From assembly GCA_964007475.1 (NCBI GenBank), contig OZ023275.1:38311381-38375380 (forward strand): 64,000 nucleotides of DNA. The letters are read 5' to 3'. Below are positions 35,628 to 51,300 of this stretch, piece by piece. How positions within the stretch are numbered: position 1 is the first letter of the stretch; every line of letters begins with the position of its first letter. The notes beneath the pieces were generated by a model. It was not told where the DNA came from. It did not search any database and saw only the letters and a program-made list of their open reading frames with translations. The DNA is from Hybos culiciformis (Eukaryota; Arthropoda; Insecta; Diptera; Hybotidae). Both the position numbers and the translations under genes were made by a program.

Positions 35628-36192
35628 CTTCACACTTCACGATCCAAATAAAGAATGAAGAGTTGCGGATGAATCAACCCTTATCCCTATGAAAAAAAAA
35701 AATAGAGAAAATTTTTAAATAAGGGTTGATTCATCGCGCCTCAGTTTTCATTTGGATCGTGAAGTGTGAAGACTAAAGCGCTGCTGATGAATCAACCCTT
35801 ATTTACAGGAAAAAAAAAATGACGCAGAACAAAAGAGAAAAAAAATGTCTCCATTTTTTTTTTTCATAGGGATAAGGGTTGATTCATCAGCAGCGCTTCA
35901 GTCTTCATTTGGATCGCGAAATGTGAAGACTGAAGCGCTGCTGATGAATCAACCCTTATTTATGAAAAAAAATAGAGAATTTTTTTTTTTTTTTCATAGA
36001 TAAGGGTTGATTCATCAGCAGCGCTTCAGTCTTCACACTTTACGATCCAAATGAAGACTGAAGCGCTGTGATGAATCAACCCTCATTTATAGGAAAAAAA
36101 AAATAAAATAAGGAAAAGAAAAGAGAAAACAATTTTCTGTATATAAGGGTTAATTCAGCAACGCTTCAGTTTTCATTTAAATCGTGAAGTGT
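35628..36192. repeat. Cluster of four tandem palindromes sharing one arm sequence
   Basis: Eight arms alternate in orientation. Plus arms carry GAAGCGCTGCTGATGAATCA and CAACCCTTAT (near 35661, 35769, 35924, 36052). Minus arms carry ATAAGGGTTGATTCATCAGC then AGCGCTTCAGTCTTCA (near 35718, 35872, 36000, 36144). They form four hairpins of roughly 125-165 bases with A/T-rich loops. Junctions carry TTTGGATCGTGAAGTGTGAAG or its relatives. The whole cluster is itself bounded by CACTTCACGATCCAAAT on the left and its near complement on the right. No open frame. It is either serial foldback-element duplication or a hairpin-RNA locus. Confidence 0.92.
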
Positions 36193-39100
36193 GATTGAAA
36201 ATTTATCCACTTCTCGACAAATATTGGACTCTACTCATTATTTGACAGGCTAAAAAAATATTGGAAATTTTAATTGAAACAATGTTATATGTTATTTTTA
36301 TTTTATATATCAATAAAAAATATTACGTATTTGTTACTTGCAAAATTAAAAAAAAATTATGGAAATATTAAAAGCTTAAAAGAACTGTCATATATAAAAA
36401 CAATTGCATAATGCTCTAATTTTATTTTGAAAGAAATATTTTCATGAATGAATTATAGGTATATAAAATAATTAATTTCATTTTGATGTCAAAATTTTAA
36501 CAGAACATAATCATAATCTTTTGGATTTTCTTAAATTCCATATAAAATTTCATTAAACAATGGGATTGGAATTATGATTGTGTTGTTAATGTTTTTTACT
36601 TTTTTTTATTATTATAAAATATACTTGTAAAAAGAAATGAAGGTATATAGGTAGACAAAAACAAAGCCTTGAAAGTTAATTGAATCTGTTTTAGCTTAAA
36701 ATTGGTTTTTTTTTATTATTAAATAAATGAAATAGAATATCAGGAACTAAATAAGTAAATAATTGTAGACCAAATCAAATTATTTTTTTGTCGCTAATTA
36801 AAAAAAAAATTATATGTACTTCGAAAATTTAAAATTTTAACTTCGTTTACGATATTTTTTTTGTGGATACTTACTGAATCTTATATGTTTTGTTGTTATA
36901 TTCTTCTTGTTAAAAACGAATACTCCCAGAATCAAAAACGAATATTCCCAGAAGATGTGTAGACAAATAATGTATAAAAATGTCAACAAACAAAACAAAA
37001 GAATTATTGTTTCAAAAAAAAAAATAAAATAAAAAATAGAATTAAATAATCTGTGCTCAAACAAAGAATCTTCTATTCAAAAATATTTTGTTTAATCATC
37101 TATTTTTTTTCGTTTGTTTTTTAACAAATATACAAAAAATTCCCAAACAACAAGGAATGCAATGTTTTTTATTTCCTATTGCCATACAAACATTAATGAT
37201 GTTTTAAAGAAGGAAGTAAATATCTTAAAAGAAGTTAAACAAAACGAATGCGAGCAAAAAAAAAAAATGAGAACAAATAAAAAATGAGTATTCGTTGCAC
37301 ATGACTACATCTATTCGGGATCTGCTATTCGTCGGTCTCATTTTATTTATTTATATATTTATTTATATTTCTACTATTTATTTCAACTAGAATTTATATA
37401 TTTGTAACTTAAAAACAAAAAATCTACAATATGAATTCATTTAAAAAACATAGTTTTCATTTAATGTGCTCAAATAAATGAACAAAATTTGATAATATTT
37501 GAATTTACTTATGAAATTACTTGTTATTATTACTCAATATGTTCCATCTAAATATGTATACCATATAAAATATCAAAGAATTTTGCAGCACTTGCTTCTT
37601 CTAACCACCTTAAGCAATTGTCATTAACTCTCACATACCTTTTTTTTTCAATATGTTTCATAAAAATAGAGTAGATATGCTTTCAATTTACAGAAGCATA
37701 CTCTAATTTAAATTTAACAATACGATGAATAAACTTTTCAGTGTATAATAACGTATTTGAAAATTTGCGTTTTCTATAGGAAAGAAAGCAAATAAGTGAT
37801 TATAGCAAGTAGACGACGACGATATAATTTCTTAGCTGGCAAAATAATAAAATATTGTGTATTATTCTCACAAATATAATCTGTACAGCACATACAATGT
37901 TTATTTTTAAAGATAAAATATACTTATACCTTATACTTAATTAGTACAGTTGAAATAAGAAAATAGTAAATATTTTCACAGTCTGCGTATATATGTAGAC
38001 TACATGTACATACCTAGATATGTACATTTATGCAAAATATATCAGACAAAATTGTTAATAAAGAAAAATGTAAATCAAAATATAACGGGTATGTTAAATC
38101 AAGTTATAGTAATGTCAAGTTATCATTATGTTTTAATTAACGCGAGATATAATTTGCATTTAAATTGTAAATAAATAAAAAAAAAACCGAGATTTATAAA
38201 CAAAAAAATTTAATTTCTTGCTCACTGTAAGAAAACATATATATCAAATGACAACTTTAACAGTGGGTAACCAAAAATATTATCAAAAGAAAGTTGTATA
38301 AAAAATATAGTAAACAGTAAATAAAATTCGAACTCAGTTTATCTAATTTTTTTTTGTAAACTTCAAACTTGTAGACAAATATATTTGACTTTGTAACAAT
38401 TTCATTGATATCTGATTTATTATATATATTGCGTGCAGAATAAAATATAAATTTATGAACACATCAATCGAAGTTATCATAAAATTATAACCGATAGACA
38501 GTCGAATAAATTCATGTCTAACTGGAATTCTCAACTCCGAAATGTTTCTGTAAAAAGAAAGTTTTGACATAGCTATAATTTTTCCTAAAAAGACACCCAA
38601 CCATTTTAATGAACAATTTTATAATAAATCTAAATTTTAAGTTTGACAAAATTTATTTATTTTTATTACATAATTGTATAAATGAATTTTATTAATAGAA
38701 TAAATTTAAAATTAATTAATTCCCACAACTTTTGTTTTAAATTTATGCAACGATTGCATTCTTTTTTTTTTTTTTTTTGCTTTAATTAATAAAATTTTAT
38801 TCAAAAATGTTCCAAATTTTTTATGCTCGCCTTATAAATTCATAGTAAAAATAGTTTTATATTTGTGTTGTACAATTTTCTGTAACAGATTGATTACATC
38901 CACTAAATTATTTAAATTTTAGACTTAATATTATTTGCAAATTTTTTGGTTTTTTAATTTTTTAATCTTTGGCCTTGATGCAATATCGTTAAGATGGACT
39001 ACAAGATTAGATATCTTAAAGCAGAAAAGAGTCACAGTTTAATTTTTTGAGAAATACCCAACTAATTTTTGTTTACTTTTTAATTTAGGTATAGATTTTT

Positions 39101-40441
39101 AAAGTACTTTTTGACTTTGATTTTCATCAAAAAAGAATAATCTAAATGCCAAATGACAAGCAGTTGTTTTGAAATTTCAAAACAAAATTTAACCTATTAT
39201 TGTTTTCTTTTTAATAGACCTTAAATATGTATACCACCTCAAAAGGAAATAAATACAAAAAAATTCAAATTACGCGCTTCGTAGTAAAATTTAGTAGATT
39301 TCAATGAATTTAGGTTAATTCAAAATTTGGATCAGACACCTCCTACATAAAATTAAAATTTTATTTTGATTATGTGAAAAATATAATTTAAATTTATAAA
39401 TAAAGGTGATGAACAACAAATGAATTTATTGAATTTATTTTGATTATATTAAAAATTTCATTGGAATTTATAAATGGAAATTTCAGTTTATAAATTAAAT
39501 TTTTTATAACCATAAATAATATTGAAATGATTTTTTTAGTAGACCAAAAACTAATTGATTGAAATTGGTTATTTTCGATTAAACCAGTCTAGGTTCCGAC
39601 AGAGGCATTTCAGTATTCAATCCTTTTTTTTTATTCTAGAAATACACTATTTGATTATTTTGTGTGATTATCTTATTTTTTATCAAAATCGTTTCAGACT
39701 AAATCATTTCAAAGCTCTTCTCAAAAGTTTAACAATATTCAAACTCGAGTTATCCAAATCATATTGACATATTAATTTATGGATTTTATTTGCCTTCATT
39801 TGTATCAACTTAAGCTCAAAAATATGTCAAGAAATCATCAGGGTCTTATAGAGAAATAAAAGAATTGTAAAAACCCTGTTTTAATATCCTAGAAATTCTA
39901 TAATATCAAATCATACATTATGAATTAATAAATATTTTATTTTTTATTTCTTTTTTCATTTTACATAATTGAGTGATAAAATAATATTTATAAAAAAAAA
40001 AATGCATCTTCAATGAAAAAATTAAAAACCATTAAATCATTTAAATAGCGAATAAAATTATCGTTTTATTTTTGATGAGTTTGCGAAAATGTACCTATTT
40101 CGATTTTTTTCTTTTTCTTAATTATACCTACTCTTACAAGATTTTCATTATGTTTTCTTTATTTGAAAATTAATCAATAAAAAATTAATTGAAGCAAATT
40201 AAAAAAAAAAAATTTATTTCATAATTTTTTATTGTTTTTATAATAAAAAAAAAACCTATTTTTTTTATTTTTATGAAATCTACACGTAATTGATAAATTG
40301 CACTCTTAGCATTGTGCGAAAAAAAATTAAGTGCTTTAACTACTATTATGGTTTTTGTTTACAAGTGTTTTGAAGGAAATGAAATAAAAAGTCAATCAAT
40401 AAAGTTTACTTTTAATACGAATACCGATCTTGATAAACATT

Positions 40442-40446
<5 letters not shown>

Positions 40447-40471
<25 letters not shown>
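40447..40471. repeat. AT dinucleotide microsatellite
   Basis: An uninterrupted TA/AT run. Confidence 0.9.
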
Positions 40472-40472
<1 letters not shown>

Positions 40473-43400
40473 GATCAGGTATATGAAAGCTAAGGAAAAG
40501 AGAAATTATTTAAGATTTTCAAATTCATACTTTATTATTATTAGTATTAACAACAATAAATAAGTTAATGGCAAAAAAATAATAAAAAATTAGGATTGGC
40601 AACATATGAAAAAGATTTTGGTGCTATAATTTCACTTTCACGGCATACCTTCTTTTTTAACATTCTTTTAAATTTAAAGACTGAAAAATAAATGACAAGA
40701 TTAAATATTGATATACCTATATATTAAATTTAAATAACTAAAAAGTTTTAATCTATTTAATAACATCAAAATTAACTTATACATAATTAGAACCTGTTGT
40801 TTTAACTATATAACAGAATTATAATAAATTATTATCTTGTTCTCAGTAATTTACATGAAAAATTTTCCATAAAAATGTCTAAATTTTATTTTTGGACAGA
40901 GACTTTTTTTTTTCTAAAACGTGACATTAGTGTTAATTTTTATTATTAGTTTAGCAAACCTTTGCCTTAACATTAGAATACATCATGTTATGTTATTTAA
41001 ATATGTATGTGACTATGACTATGTTTTGTTTACAATTAAACATAAATAAATAAAATAAATGTTTAAAAAGGTCATATTTATTTTACTTGCTTATAAAAAT
41101 TAGTTCGTTAAAAACCCCAAAAGGGAAGCATTATTTAAAAAAAAAACTATGGTAATTGGTAAAACAATAGCTTCGGGTTTGTTTTTTTTTATTATAAATA
41201 ACATAAAATTAGATTTATGTATTTTGTTCAATTTCAACGAAAAACTAATAATTTAAGATTGAAATCAATTTATGTAAATTTTGCATAATAAATCTTGGTA
41301 TAAATTAAGGAATTTTTTTGGTAATTGACCAAAATTATTTCTAAAGTCAATTGAATCATGTTATTGTAAAGAATTAAGAACAAAAAATTTATAGTTAGTG
41401 AAAATCTGTTCGATGATGATGATATGAAATTTATTGTAAACTTTTTTGACAATAATTGTTTTTTTTTTTACATATAAAATTTATAAAATCATTAACATAA
41501 AATCAAAAAACTATATACCTGCTTCTATTTTTCCATTATATGAAAATTTTGTAAATTTTCAAGATCAATAAACTAAAAAGGTATAAAAAGAGTGCAAAAG
41601 GTTAGATGTCTTTTTATATTCCTTTGATTCAATTAAAATTTTAGGAAATTATTTTTTATTTGAAAATATAATACAGGAAAAATAAAAGGTTATCAAGATA
41701 AGAAAGTCACGAATTGATTGAAGACCTTTTTTTATTAGGTTTTGGTATAGAATAAATGTTGCGAAAAAAAAAATTTCTCAGTTTAAAGAGATTAAAATTC
41801 ACCACTCTCTAAAAGATTTGGTTTTTGCTGCTGACATGATAAAAAAATTTATCGTGAAAAGAAATTTTCTTAACGGTAAAAATTTTGGTATAGTTTAGGT
41901 TTAAGATGTTATAAAAACATAAATTCGTTTCATTTTTATAGGTAGGTTTTACACAAAAGTTTTCAGCTAAAACTTGAAAATAAATAAAATGTTTAAAATA
42001 TGAACACAAGCTATAGAAAAATGAACATGATTTTTAATGGAAATATACAATAAATCAATATGGAATACTCATAATACAGGTGATTGTATAACCTAAAAAT
42101 AATGCAAGGTTTGTGTCTTAAGTCTTTTGTTTTTTTTTTATGATTTTTTGGCTAATAAAATCTATAAAGATTTATTACGATATGTTTTTCATAAAAAAAT
42201 CTAGTTCTTAGATATTTTTAATTAATCATTAAAATTAAACTACATCTTTAAACTAATTAGAATGTACGTATGTAGCTTCTTTATCTATTATTGTATTACA
42301 CAAATTTATATGCAGCAGGTAAATACATTTTACATTTATATGTTAGTATCTGTATTTATTTCCAGACAAACATTATTGTTGTATATATAACTTTATAGTA
42401 AACGGAATGTAAATCATTTTATCAATAAAGTTATTCAATATAAAATTTAATAAATATTTGAAATTACAAGTTTTTTTTTTTTTTTTATTAAAAACAAAGT
42501 TATGAATAAAAAAAGCATAAACTTATTATTCTACTTTATAATCATATAATTAAATTTAGTTACCTATTATATATTATAAAATAGTATGTATAAAATTAGT
42601 TATAAACTTATGTTTTCAACTTGATTATAAATGTTAATAAATTATGTATGCATAATTTTTTTAACATTAAACTTTAAATTAATAAATATTTTAAAAACAA
42701 TTTTTATTAATAACTTCAATGCAAATAAATGTTTATGTTTTTTTATCCAACTTGTTCAAAAAAATAAAAATTCAATAAATAAAAACTTAGTTTGCTCTCA
42801 GGCATGATTAGAATGCGATACAAAACGTTGAAACCCTTAAGGAGGAAAAATGGCATTTAAAATATTGAAGAAATATCAACTACATAACATTTTAGTTCTT
42901 ATTTCGTTCAAAATTGCGAAACTTTGAATCCAAAAATATTCTTAATAGTTGACGCCCATTTTTGATAATTTTTAGAAAATTCCTATCTCAAATTACTTGA
43001 GCTTATATTTTAGTTCCAACTTTCAAAAAATACCTTAGCACGAATTTCTATAACTATTTTTACATAAATATCAGAACTTTTTATTTTGATGATAAAATTA
43101 TGTAAGAATATATACCAAAGACCCTTTATAACAAAATTTATGGTTGGTTGACTTTTATAGTTTTAAATAACCAACAGAATATAAAAATGTGAATTTTCCA
43201 CAGAAAAATCTTCCGCTTCAAAGAATATATAAGTATATTTTTTTTTCATTACTATAGATCCTGTTTTTATTTTAATATATTTGTCACGTACGGTTTTGTT
43301 TTATTTGAATCAATGTATTAAGTAATATAACGAATTAAATGTTGTATTTTTAAGTTCCCTTGATATTCACGATGATTTATAGAAGAGAACTGCATTTATT

Positions 43401-44748
43401 GTCAACATAAATTATAACAGAAATCATTAGGCATGACAAGACATTGGTAATATTTGATTTAGACTGACATTATATTTTAATGAAAAGCTTATGCAAATCA
43501 AATATAATAATTATTATTATTTCACTAAAAACTACCTAGTTTCTATTCAACATTGAATTTTTTTTTTGAGATCCAGAATATCGAGATTTTTCTTTATATT
43601 TCTTATTGAAAAAAACGTATTAATTATTCATTATAACTAAATGTAAGTCGAAATTTCCCACATATTTGTAAAACCATAAGAACTAAAAGAATAAGAACAT
43701 TATCATTTTTAAACGTTGTATTGAAAACCCGGAAGTGTTTAGTTTCACTTCTTTTTGAACAAAATTAGTCCTTCATTCTATTTTCAATATTTTCACAACT
43801 ACATCGGCACCTCTTTTTTAAAATTTCCTCATTTGTTAATTTATTTTATTCTTCGAATATTAATTAAAAATTCAACTGAATCACCATTCATTTATTTTAG
43901 ATTCAGCTTAATTTTGCATTAAAAAAATATTACATCAAAATATAATTTTTTATTAAATCTGGATCGATCGGTAATTCCAATTTATATAACTTTCTAAAAA
44001 TCAAATATTCAATATTAATATAAAAATGTATGTAGGTCAAAAAAAAAAATTTGTCTTTTGAGAAAAAAAAAGAAACAAAATGCAATTTAATTATTGAACC
44101 AGGAAGTATTTCAAAATGTTTGATGCCAAACAAAATGTCGGTAAAAATTAATGAATATAGGCCAAATAACATAATTGAAAAATGGCAAATCGAGTAAATG
44201 TCATTTTTATTAACAATTATTTATAACAATGATACAGCTGAACCTCTTATTACACGGTCATTACAAATCTGTGAACTTGGTTGATGTTATAAGATTCATA
44301 CCAAAAAAGAATGTTCCAACTTTCCATAAAATGAAAATAAATTTCTCGTTGCTGCAATTATTTTCATTGAGTAATTCGAAATGAAAGATCTCAAATGTCA
44401 AAACATAAAATTAGAAACTTGATTATGTTAACAAATTTATTATATTATTTTCGAAATAAGAAAATTGTATTAGAAAACCGTGTTGCAAGAGAATTACATG
44501 TAATAAAAAAAATTTATTATTTATAACAAAACTTGTACGCCAGAGATATAAATTTGTTTTTTTTTTTAAATCAACAATATTATTTTATTATTATTTATTT
44601 TTTTTTTTTTAATATTTCAGGTCAATAAAATTCTGTTTGCACATAATATAAAATTGCATAATTTAAAATGCATATTGTAAATTGTAATTATACCACGTGT
44701 CTTTCTTGTTTTCGATGTGAGATAATTTATATTGACATATTTAAAAAA

Positions 44749-44772
44749 AATAAAATAAAATAAAATAAAATT
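44749..44772. repeat. ATAAA pentanucleotide microsatellite
   Basis: About five units of AAAAT/ATAAA in a row. Confidence 0.85.
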
Positions 44773-47700
44773 ATATTAATAATTTTGTTGTAAAATATAT
44801 AATTTCTAAATCTGAATATTTGCATAAATATCTAACACTCATAAATGACATTTTAATCTTTTAGATACACATATATATACATTTCGGATGAAAAATTATA
44901 CATAAAATTTTTAGGAAAATAATAAATTAAAAATGACATGTATATACGTATCGTATTTTTGCGTCAACAAAATATTATTTATATTAATAAGCAAAGAAAT
45001 TATTGTACGCAGATGTTTGTTGAGAAATTAACCGACTTTGTTGTGAATAAAAGTTAAAAGTTCGTTGATATTTAATTTTTAATTTTAGTTTTAATGATTG
45101 AAATATTTACAAATTTCATAAATTTGTGTAAAATTGTTGAACTTAAATTATAATTAATAATCTGGCGAGAGGTGATAATGAATTACAGTATTCAATAGTG
45201 GGCAAAATAAACGAGTTTCGATTCACAAATGATATCGGGCAAATGTCACCGAATGATGTTTGGAAGCTAATTTATATTTCTTGACAAAATTCTATAATAA
45301 TTCAATTCGATTTTAACTTAAATGGAAATTCGTTTAATTTGCTTCGTTATGTATTTAAATTTTAATATTGAAATATTTAAGACCGTCGTACTAACTATTG
45401 AGGACTCAAGCAAATACTATCAGAAATAATTTAATGTGGAATTTAAATAAAAATAAAAATGAATAAAACGAAAAATAAATATATTTTAAAATAAAAATAA
45501 ATCGGTGAGAAAATTATGTACCGTAACTAAGCCGTTCAAAATGAAATTACGCGTTTATAACATTTTATTGTGGAAAATTATAAATTCAAATCCAAAAATT
45601 CTATATTATATACATACCCCCTTTTTTGTCTGAACGAATATTATTGGTATGTTGAAAAAATTTATTAATTTAAGAGTAAAAATAATCAAAAATATCAGAA
45701 TATAAATTTGCATCACCATGAAGATATAATTAAATTAAAGATTTTAACAAAAAAAACCATTAGAAATTTAATATGTTGATTTTTCTTCCTTTTTTTGAAT
45801 GAAAGAACGCAAAAAGTTTGATTTTTGTTCCAATAGTATTGTGTTCAAAGTCCAACAAACCAATCAATAATAATAATAATGGATTCATATGTCTTGTGAT
45901 TTGTTAAAGCACTATTATCCCAGTAAATAAAAACTAAACTGGCAGGAAAAATAGGTCAAAACATGATTGGAATTTAAGATTAAATAATATCGCAAATTAG
46001 CGATATAATTTCCAATACACATTTCTATAAAAGAAATGCTTTCTAATTTTTTTTAAATTTATTAGCAAAAAAAACTAGGGCCTCTAAAAAATAATTGAAC
46101 TAGTTTGCCAACGAAAGTTCTAGAAAATTAAAATACAAAACAATATTATTCTAATCTCATGTTGAAATTTAACTTCTTTCTTAGGTTATGTAACTGTACA
46201 TATTTTATTTTTAACATACAATGTTGAGATTTTGAAATAAAAAAAAATCCACAATAAAAATATTTTATCACGAAGGTGTTGCAAAAGAATTTATTGAAAT
46301 GACATTGTGTAAAAAGAAAAATAAGAAAAACATCTTTGATTTGAATACATAGTTATCTTGTACAATTGAAACTAATAAAATTGCAAAAATTGATTTTAAC
46401 TTCTAAGTAAGAGTATGACTTCTTAATCAGAACGTTATCATATTCATTAAATTTAGTACGTACTTTTAAAGATCACAGCAGAATCGACTAGAATAGTATA
46501 ACAAAATAAAAATAAATTTTCGGTTTTTTCCACCAAGTTCGAAAATAATATAAATTTATAGCACAATTCACATGAATTGTAATAATACATAACATATATA
46601 TGTTGAAATAGAATTAACAAATATCAGTAATAAAAATAATATAATAGTCATTTAATGAAAACATTAGACCTGACATCAAAAATTAATGAATCCATCATTA
46701 TATAATTATTTTAACATCAAAACGTATATACAACATAAGGTAATGTACAATTCAAAAATATTATTTCAATCACATAGAAGTAATTATTCAGTTATGTGTT
46801 ATAAAAATTGAAGCTTCATCAATTTTATTTGAAAAAAAAAATTACTTTGATTTATACATTTGATATCTTGAAAATTTTTATGTATATTTTTGACCATAAC
46901 TGGGTCATGAACTTTTCTAAATAACATTAATTTTGAAGAGGAGCCTTTATAAATTATACGATTTATTATGATTTAACATTACATCTTAATGTTTATAAAA
47001 TTAGATTGCTGCCGAACTTTAAGTACCATCTTATCGATTTTAAGGTTGAATAATTTTAGTTTTTTTTTTTCGAGAATATTGTTATTATTACATGGGAATT
47101 GAACCGAAAATTTCGAATACTTTTGATAATGTTTATTAAATTGTTGATTCAAAATTGTACACTTTTAAGTTTTTATTAAATATTTTGATGTAACGGGCAT
47201 TAGTGAACAACGAACTGTTAAATTTTATGTAAAAAAGTGTGAAAATGTATCATAAAGCAAGAATATGACATTTTCATAAAATATTTTAACATTTCATAAT
47301 AATTATAATAAAATCATAAAATCATTCTCAATTTTCTTAAAAAATATAAGTATACATATCTCACAATAACAAAAAAACTGTACACAATATTTACCTTATG
47401 AACTAGCAATATATATTTTAATTTTCAAATTTCCCACAGTAATTTTTTATGAGTATTCTATATCATAGGACGATGAAAAAAAAAACTATCTATATTTTAA
47501 ACGTGCAAATTATGTACTTTAAAATTATCTTTAACTTAAACTTGTGTCTATTATAGTAAGCTCGTGAAGCCAGGAAATGACGTAAGATATGCTAATAAAA
47601 ATTTGTTCTTGTTCATGAAAATCAACAGATCATATGAATTATAAATAATGTTTAATATTATAAGTGAAGTCATAAGAATAAGGTTAGTGCACTGTTTATT

Positions 47701-48325
47701 AAAAAATTAATTAATATGTAAAGGTTATGCTAACATATAATGTATGTAATTATTGAATTTCTTGTTCAGGTTTTTGACCGATTAGTTTTATATTGTTAAT
47801 GAATATATAAAATTAATAACTTTTAGACATTTTTATATTTATAATAATGATGACCATTAGAAAAAATATAAATTAAAATCAACTTTTCATTCAAGTTTTT
47901 ATAATTAAGTCAACACAAAATATACAATATTGCCAAAGTTTTTTATCAAGAAGTTTTCAACTAAAATTCAAATAGAATGTTAATTTTTTAACGAACTCGA
48001 AAAATTTGTATGGAGAAATAATTTTATCTACTGGCAAAGAAAATTAAGAACTACACTCAAAAAATTCTGGAAACGAGAATTTTCTTTGTATTTTAGCTTT
48101 AAATTAAAGTTTTTTTTTTTGCAATTTAAAACCATCATTAAAAGCTGTAATTAAAAATATCGCAAAAACCAAAAAAAAATGTAAATCCATCTCTCTCCAT
48201 AAAAGTTTTATGATAAAACCAATGTAAAAAATAAAAAGAAACCAGATATTCGTAAATCGATTGAAATGGAAAAAAAATCGTAATTCGAACCTGATTGACC
48301 AATTTTTGAGGTAATTTAATATATA

Positions 48326-48327
48326 AT

Positions 48328-48362
<35 letters not shown>

Positions 48363-48372
48363 TTATTTATTC
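48326..48372. repeat. ATTT tetranucleotide microsatellite
   Basis: About ten consecutive ATTT units, followed by a slipped TATTATTTATTC end. Confidence 0.92.
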
Positions 48373-51300
48373 TATCAGGATACAAAACTTTTACAGAACT
48401 TATATTGGTAACTGGTAAGGATATCGGAACAATTAAATAATAGTTTTCATTCTTTTGTAAATTCGGGCAAAGAAAACCAAGCCTTCTACATAATGCACGA
48501 AAAACACATACAACGTACAGCCAAGTAATTCATGGTACTTCTTTTTTTAAATGAAAAAGTTCAGAAAGTTTTCTTTTTTTTTATTTACATAGTCTTATTT
48601 ACTAAAATATGCGCTGTTATTCATTTATTTTAAAGTCAAACATTAAAAAACCAATATTGTGCGTGCTTAATGTATATATATTTATTTTCGTACTTATGTA
48701 CATTATAGATTTATAAAAAATAAATTATAAAGTCTTTTTTTTTTTTGAAGTGATATGTACAATTTAGTTAGGGAAACACATAAACAAAACATATTAACAT
48801 TTAATGATAGGGTTAATTATCGTTGTATACGATTTTTGGCTGTTACCGAAGCGTTACTATACAAGAATACAAGTAGCTTACAGAAGTCATTGACCAAAAT
48901 TATATAAGTACATAAACGAACTTGAAAATTAATGAAAATAATTTTTCATAACGTTAGATTCTTAAGAGGTTTAATATTGCAGCCATATTGTAGTGATAGA
49001 CTATATGAATATTTTAGAGACAGATATCAATATAAAGCCTCTTATGGAATGCAAAATTTGATCTCAGAGCAACAACAACTTTAGCATGCATAATCTCATT
49101 TTACAATCAAACATGTTGGAGTTTTATAAATATTTCGTTTCAAACAAAAAATAAAATTTTTGCCACAAACACAATAACAATTGGCCCTAATAAAATTCAT
49201 TTTACAATTTTTCTTTCTCAACAAATATAGAGTGTTAATAATATTAAATTTTAAAATTGCTCTCTATTCAAAAAAATACTCATAATTAAATTTTTTACGT
49301 TTAAAAAAATTGTTACTCAAAAAAATTTTTTTGTTAAATTTTCAAGAAACCAAAAACTTTAACTCAGTTTCTTTTTTGAACTCGAGAAGGTAATAATAAT
49401 AGTTGTTTATTTTTGTCGGATTTTATATTCGAATCATAATTGTAAACAAAACGAATTTATAAAATTTATATTCATAAAGAGACTACTTTAAGATACAATT
49501 TGAAACTGAAAGACGAACTTAATCATAAATAATAAGGTGCTCCAATAAGAGCCTAAATATTGAGATTATTTTTCCAATGTCTATACTTTTTGACAGGACA
49601 AATATGAGCAAAAGTTTCGAAAAGATATCAAATTATGAGTTCAGTCTGTATGTACCTGCTGGTGAAGAGATTTTGGTTAACGATTGTGTTTTTATTTCAC
49701 TTAATTATCCTTTCAACCTCCTACAATACTAAATTTAGCTGTTTATTAAGATTTTTTTGATACCAAATCCGTTCACAGAATCCAAAGATAAATAAAAAAC
49801 TTATTTACTTTATTTAAGAACATCATGTCTATATAATTAACAAGATTATACTAAAGATTTTCTTATTTTTAAGTAATTTAGAATTAAAAATAAAGCAATT
49901 ATTAAAAAAAAAATTGAAATTTCTAAAAGTGAAATATAAAAGTAATTAAAACCAACAAAAATTTTATAGAAATTACAAAAAAAGAAATTTCTAAAAAAAA
50001 ACATTTGGCATAAAAAGATTAAATTAAAAATAATGATAAAAAAAACTTAGGAAATTAATTCTTATAATTGAAAGAAATTTCAATCTCTTCTTCTCTTAAC
50101 GAGAAAATAAAGCCAATTAAGTTCATTCAAAAAAAAAATTACCTGATTTCTAATTTTTCAGGTTTGTTTACACAGTAGGTATATAAAAAATACAATGCAT
50201 TGAGAAAAGATATACACTAGTCAAAATTTTGCGAAAATATATATTTTCAGGATTTATAAACTCAGATTTCTAAATAATTAATTTTTGTTGTAGGTTTCTT
50301 TTTTTCATTTGTCAATTGAAATTCAATCAATCAATTATTAGAATATTTTGACTGTAAAATACATCTGTTCAATTATATTAACTTAACCTGCTATTTAACA
50401 TTTTTAAAACTTTTATCGCGAATTAGGTATATATTTACTTAAATTTATTTAAAAATTAAATAACAAAATAAATAATATTATGTATATTTTTCACTTCTCA
50501 ATCGTTAACTGGTTTATTATTTAAATATTTATTTAATATCTTTTAAAAAATCCTATTGGCCTAACAAACTCATTTAATTAAATTTTGATTGCTTAATTTT
50601 TGTGGCTTGAAATTACAAGGGTCTAATCTATAGTTGTCGAAAAATGTTCAGGTTCTAATATTTTGTTATTATGTCTATTCACACACATCTGTCATGTCAG
50701 TAGTTACTTTTTATTACTTAAAATTAAAAATTAAATGTTGAGTTATTACAACAATTCCAACAATAAGTATTTCAATAAACATCGTAGATTATTAAATAGA
50801 AATATTTTTCTAATAGTTCCCATAGAATACTATATAGTTTATTGTAAAACAAAAACTGGTTTCGAGATAATACATTTTATATTATCAATTTTGATTTGTT
50901 CAAATGAAATATTATATAAATTAAAAAATAAAAATATTACTTTTCACCTACATTAGCACTTCCTTAATAAATTATATTACAATATTCAAGAGTATACACA
51001 TATGGTATTAATAAAAACAATGCAATATTTCTGCTTTTTTACATTATTGAAAAAATGTAATATATTAAAACTACTATTTAAAGTTTATACAAATACAATA
51101 CAGTTAATCTCTAAGGAAATACTATGAATTTTCCAATGATGGAAATATAGAACGTTTGTCCTCATCAAGAATTTAAGGCTAAAGAAAACTAGAACTAGAA
51201 TTTTAAATAATGGCAATGTCAATCAGTGGATTTTAGGAACAACATATTAATAAAATGTGTGATATTATTTTGTAACCTTTTAATAAAATTATGGTATCCA

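Larger units (their letters stand above)
36193..48325. other. AT-rich noncoding stretch with microsatellites
   Basis: No gene recognised. It includes an AT dinucleotide run at 40447-40471 and an ATAAA array at 44749-44772. Short frames here are rich in Ile, Phe, Asn and Lys, as expected by chance at this base composition. Confidence 0.55.

Noticed and set aside
47090..47165. GGTTCAATTCCC on the minus strand, B-box-like
   Set aside because: No A-box upstream and no tRNA fold. Probably chance.
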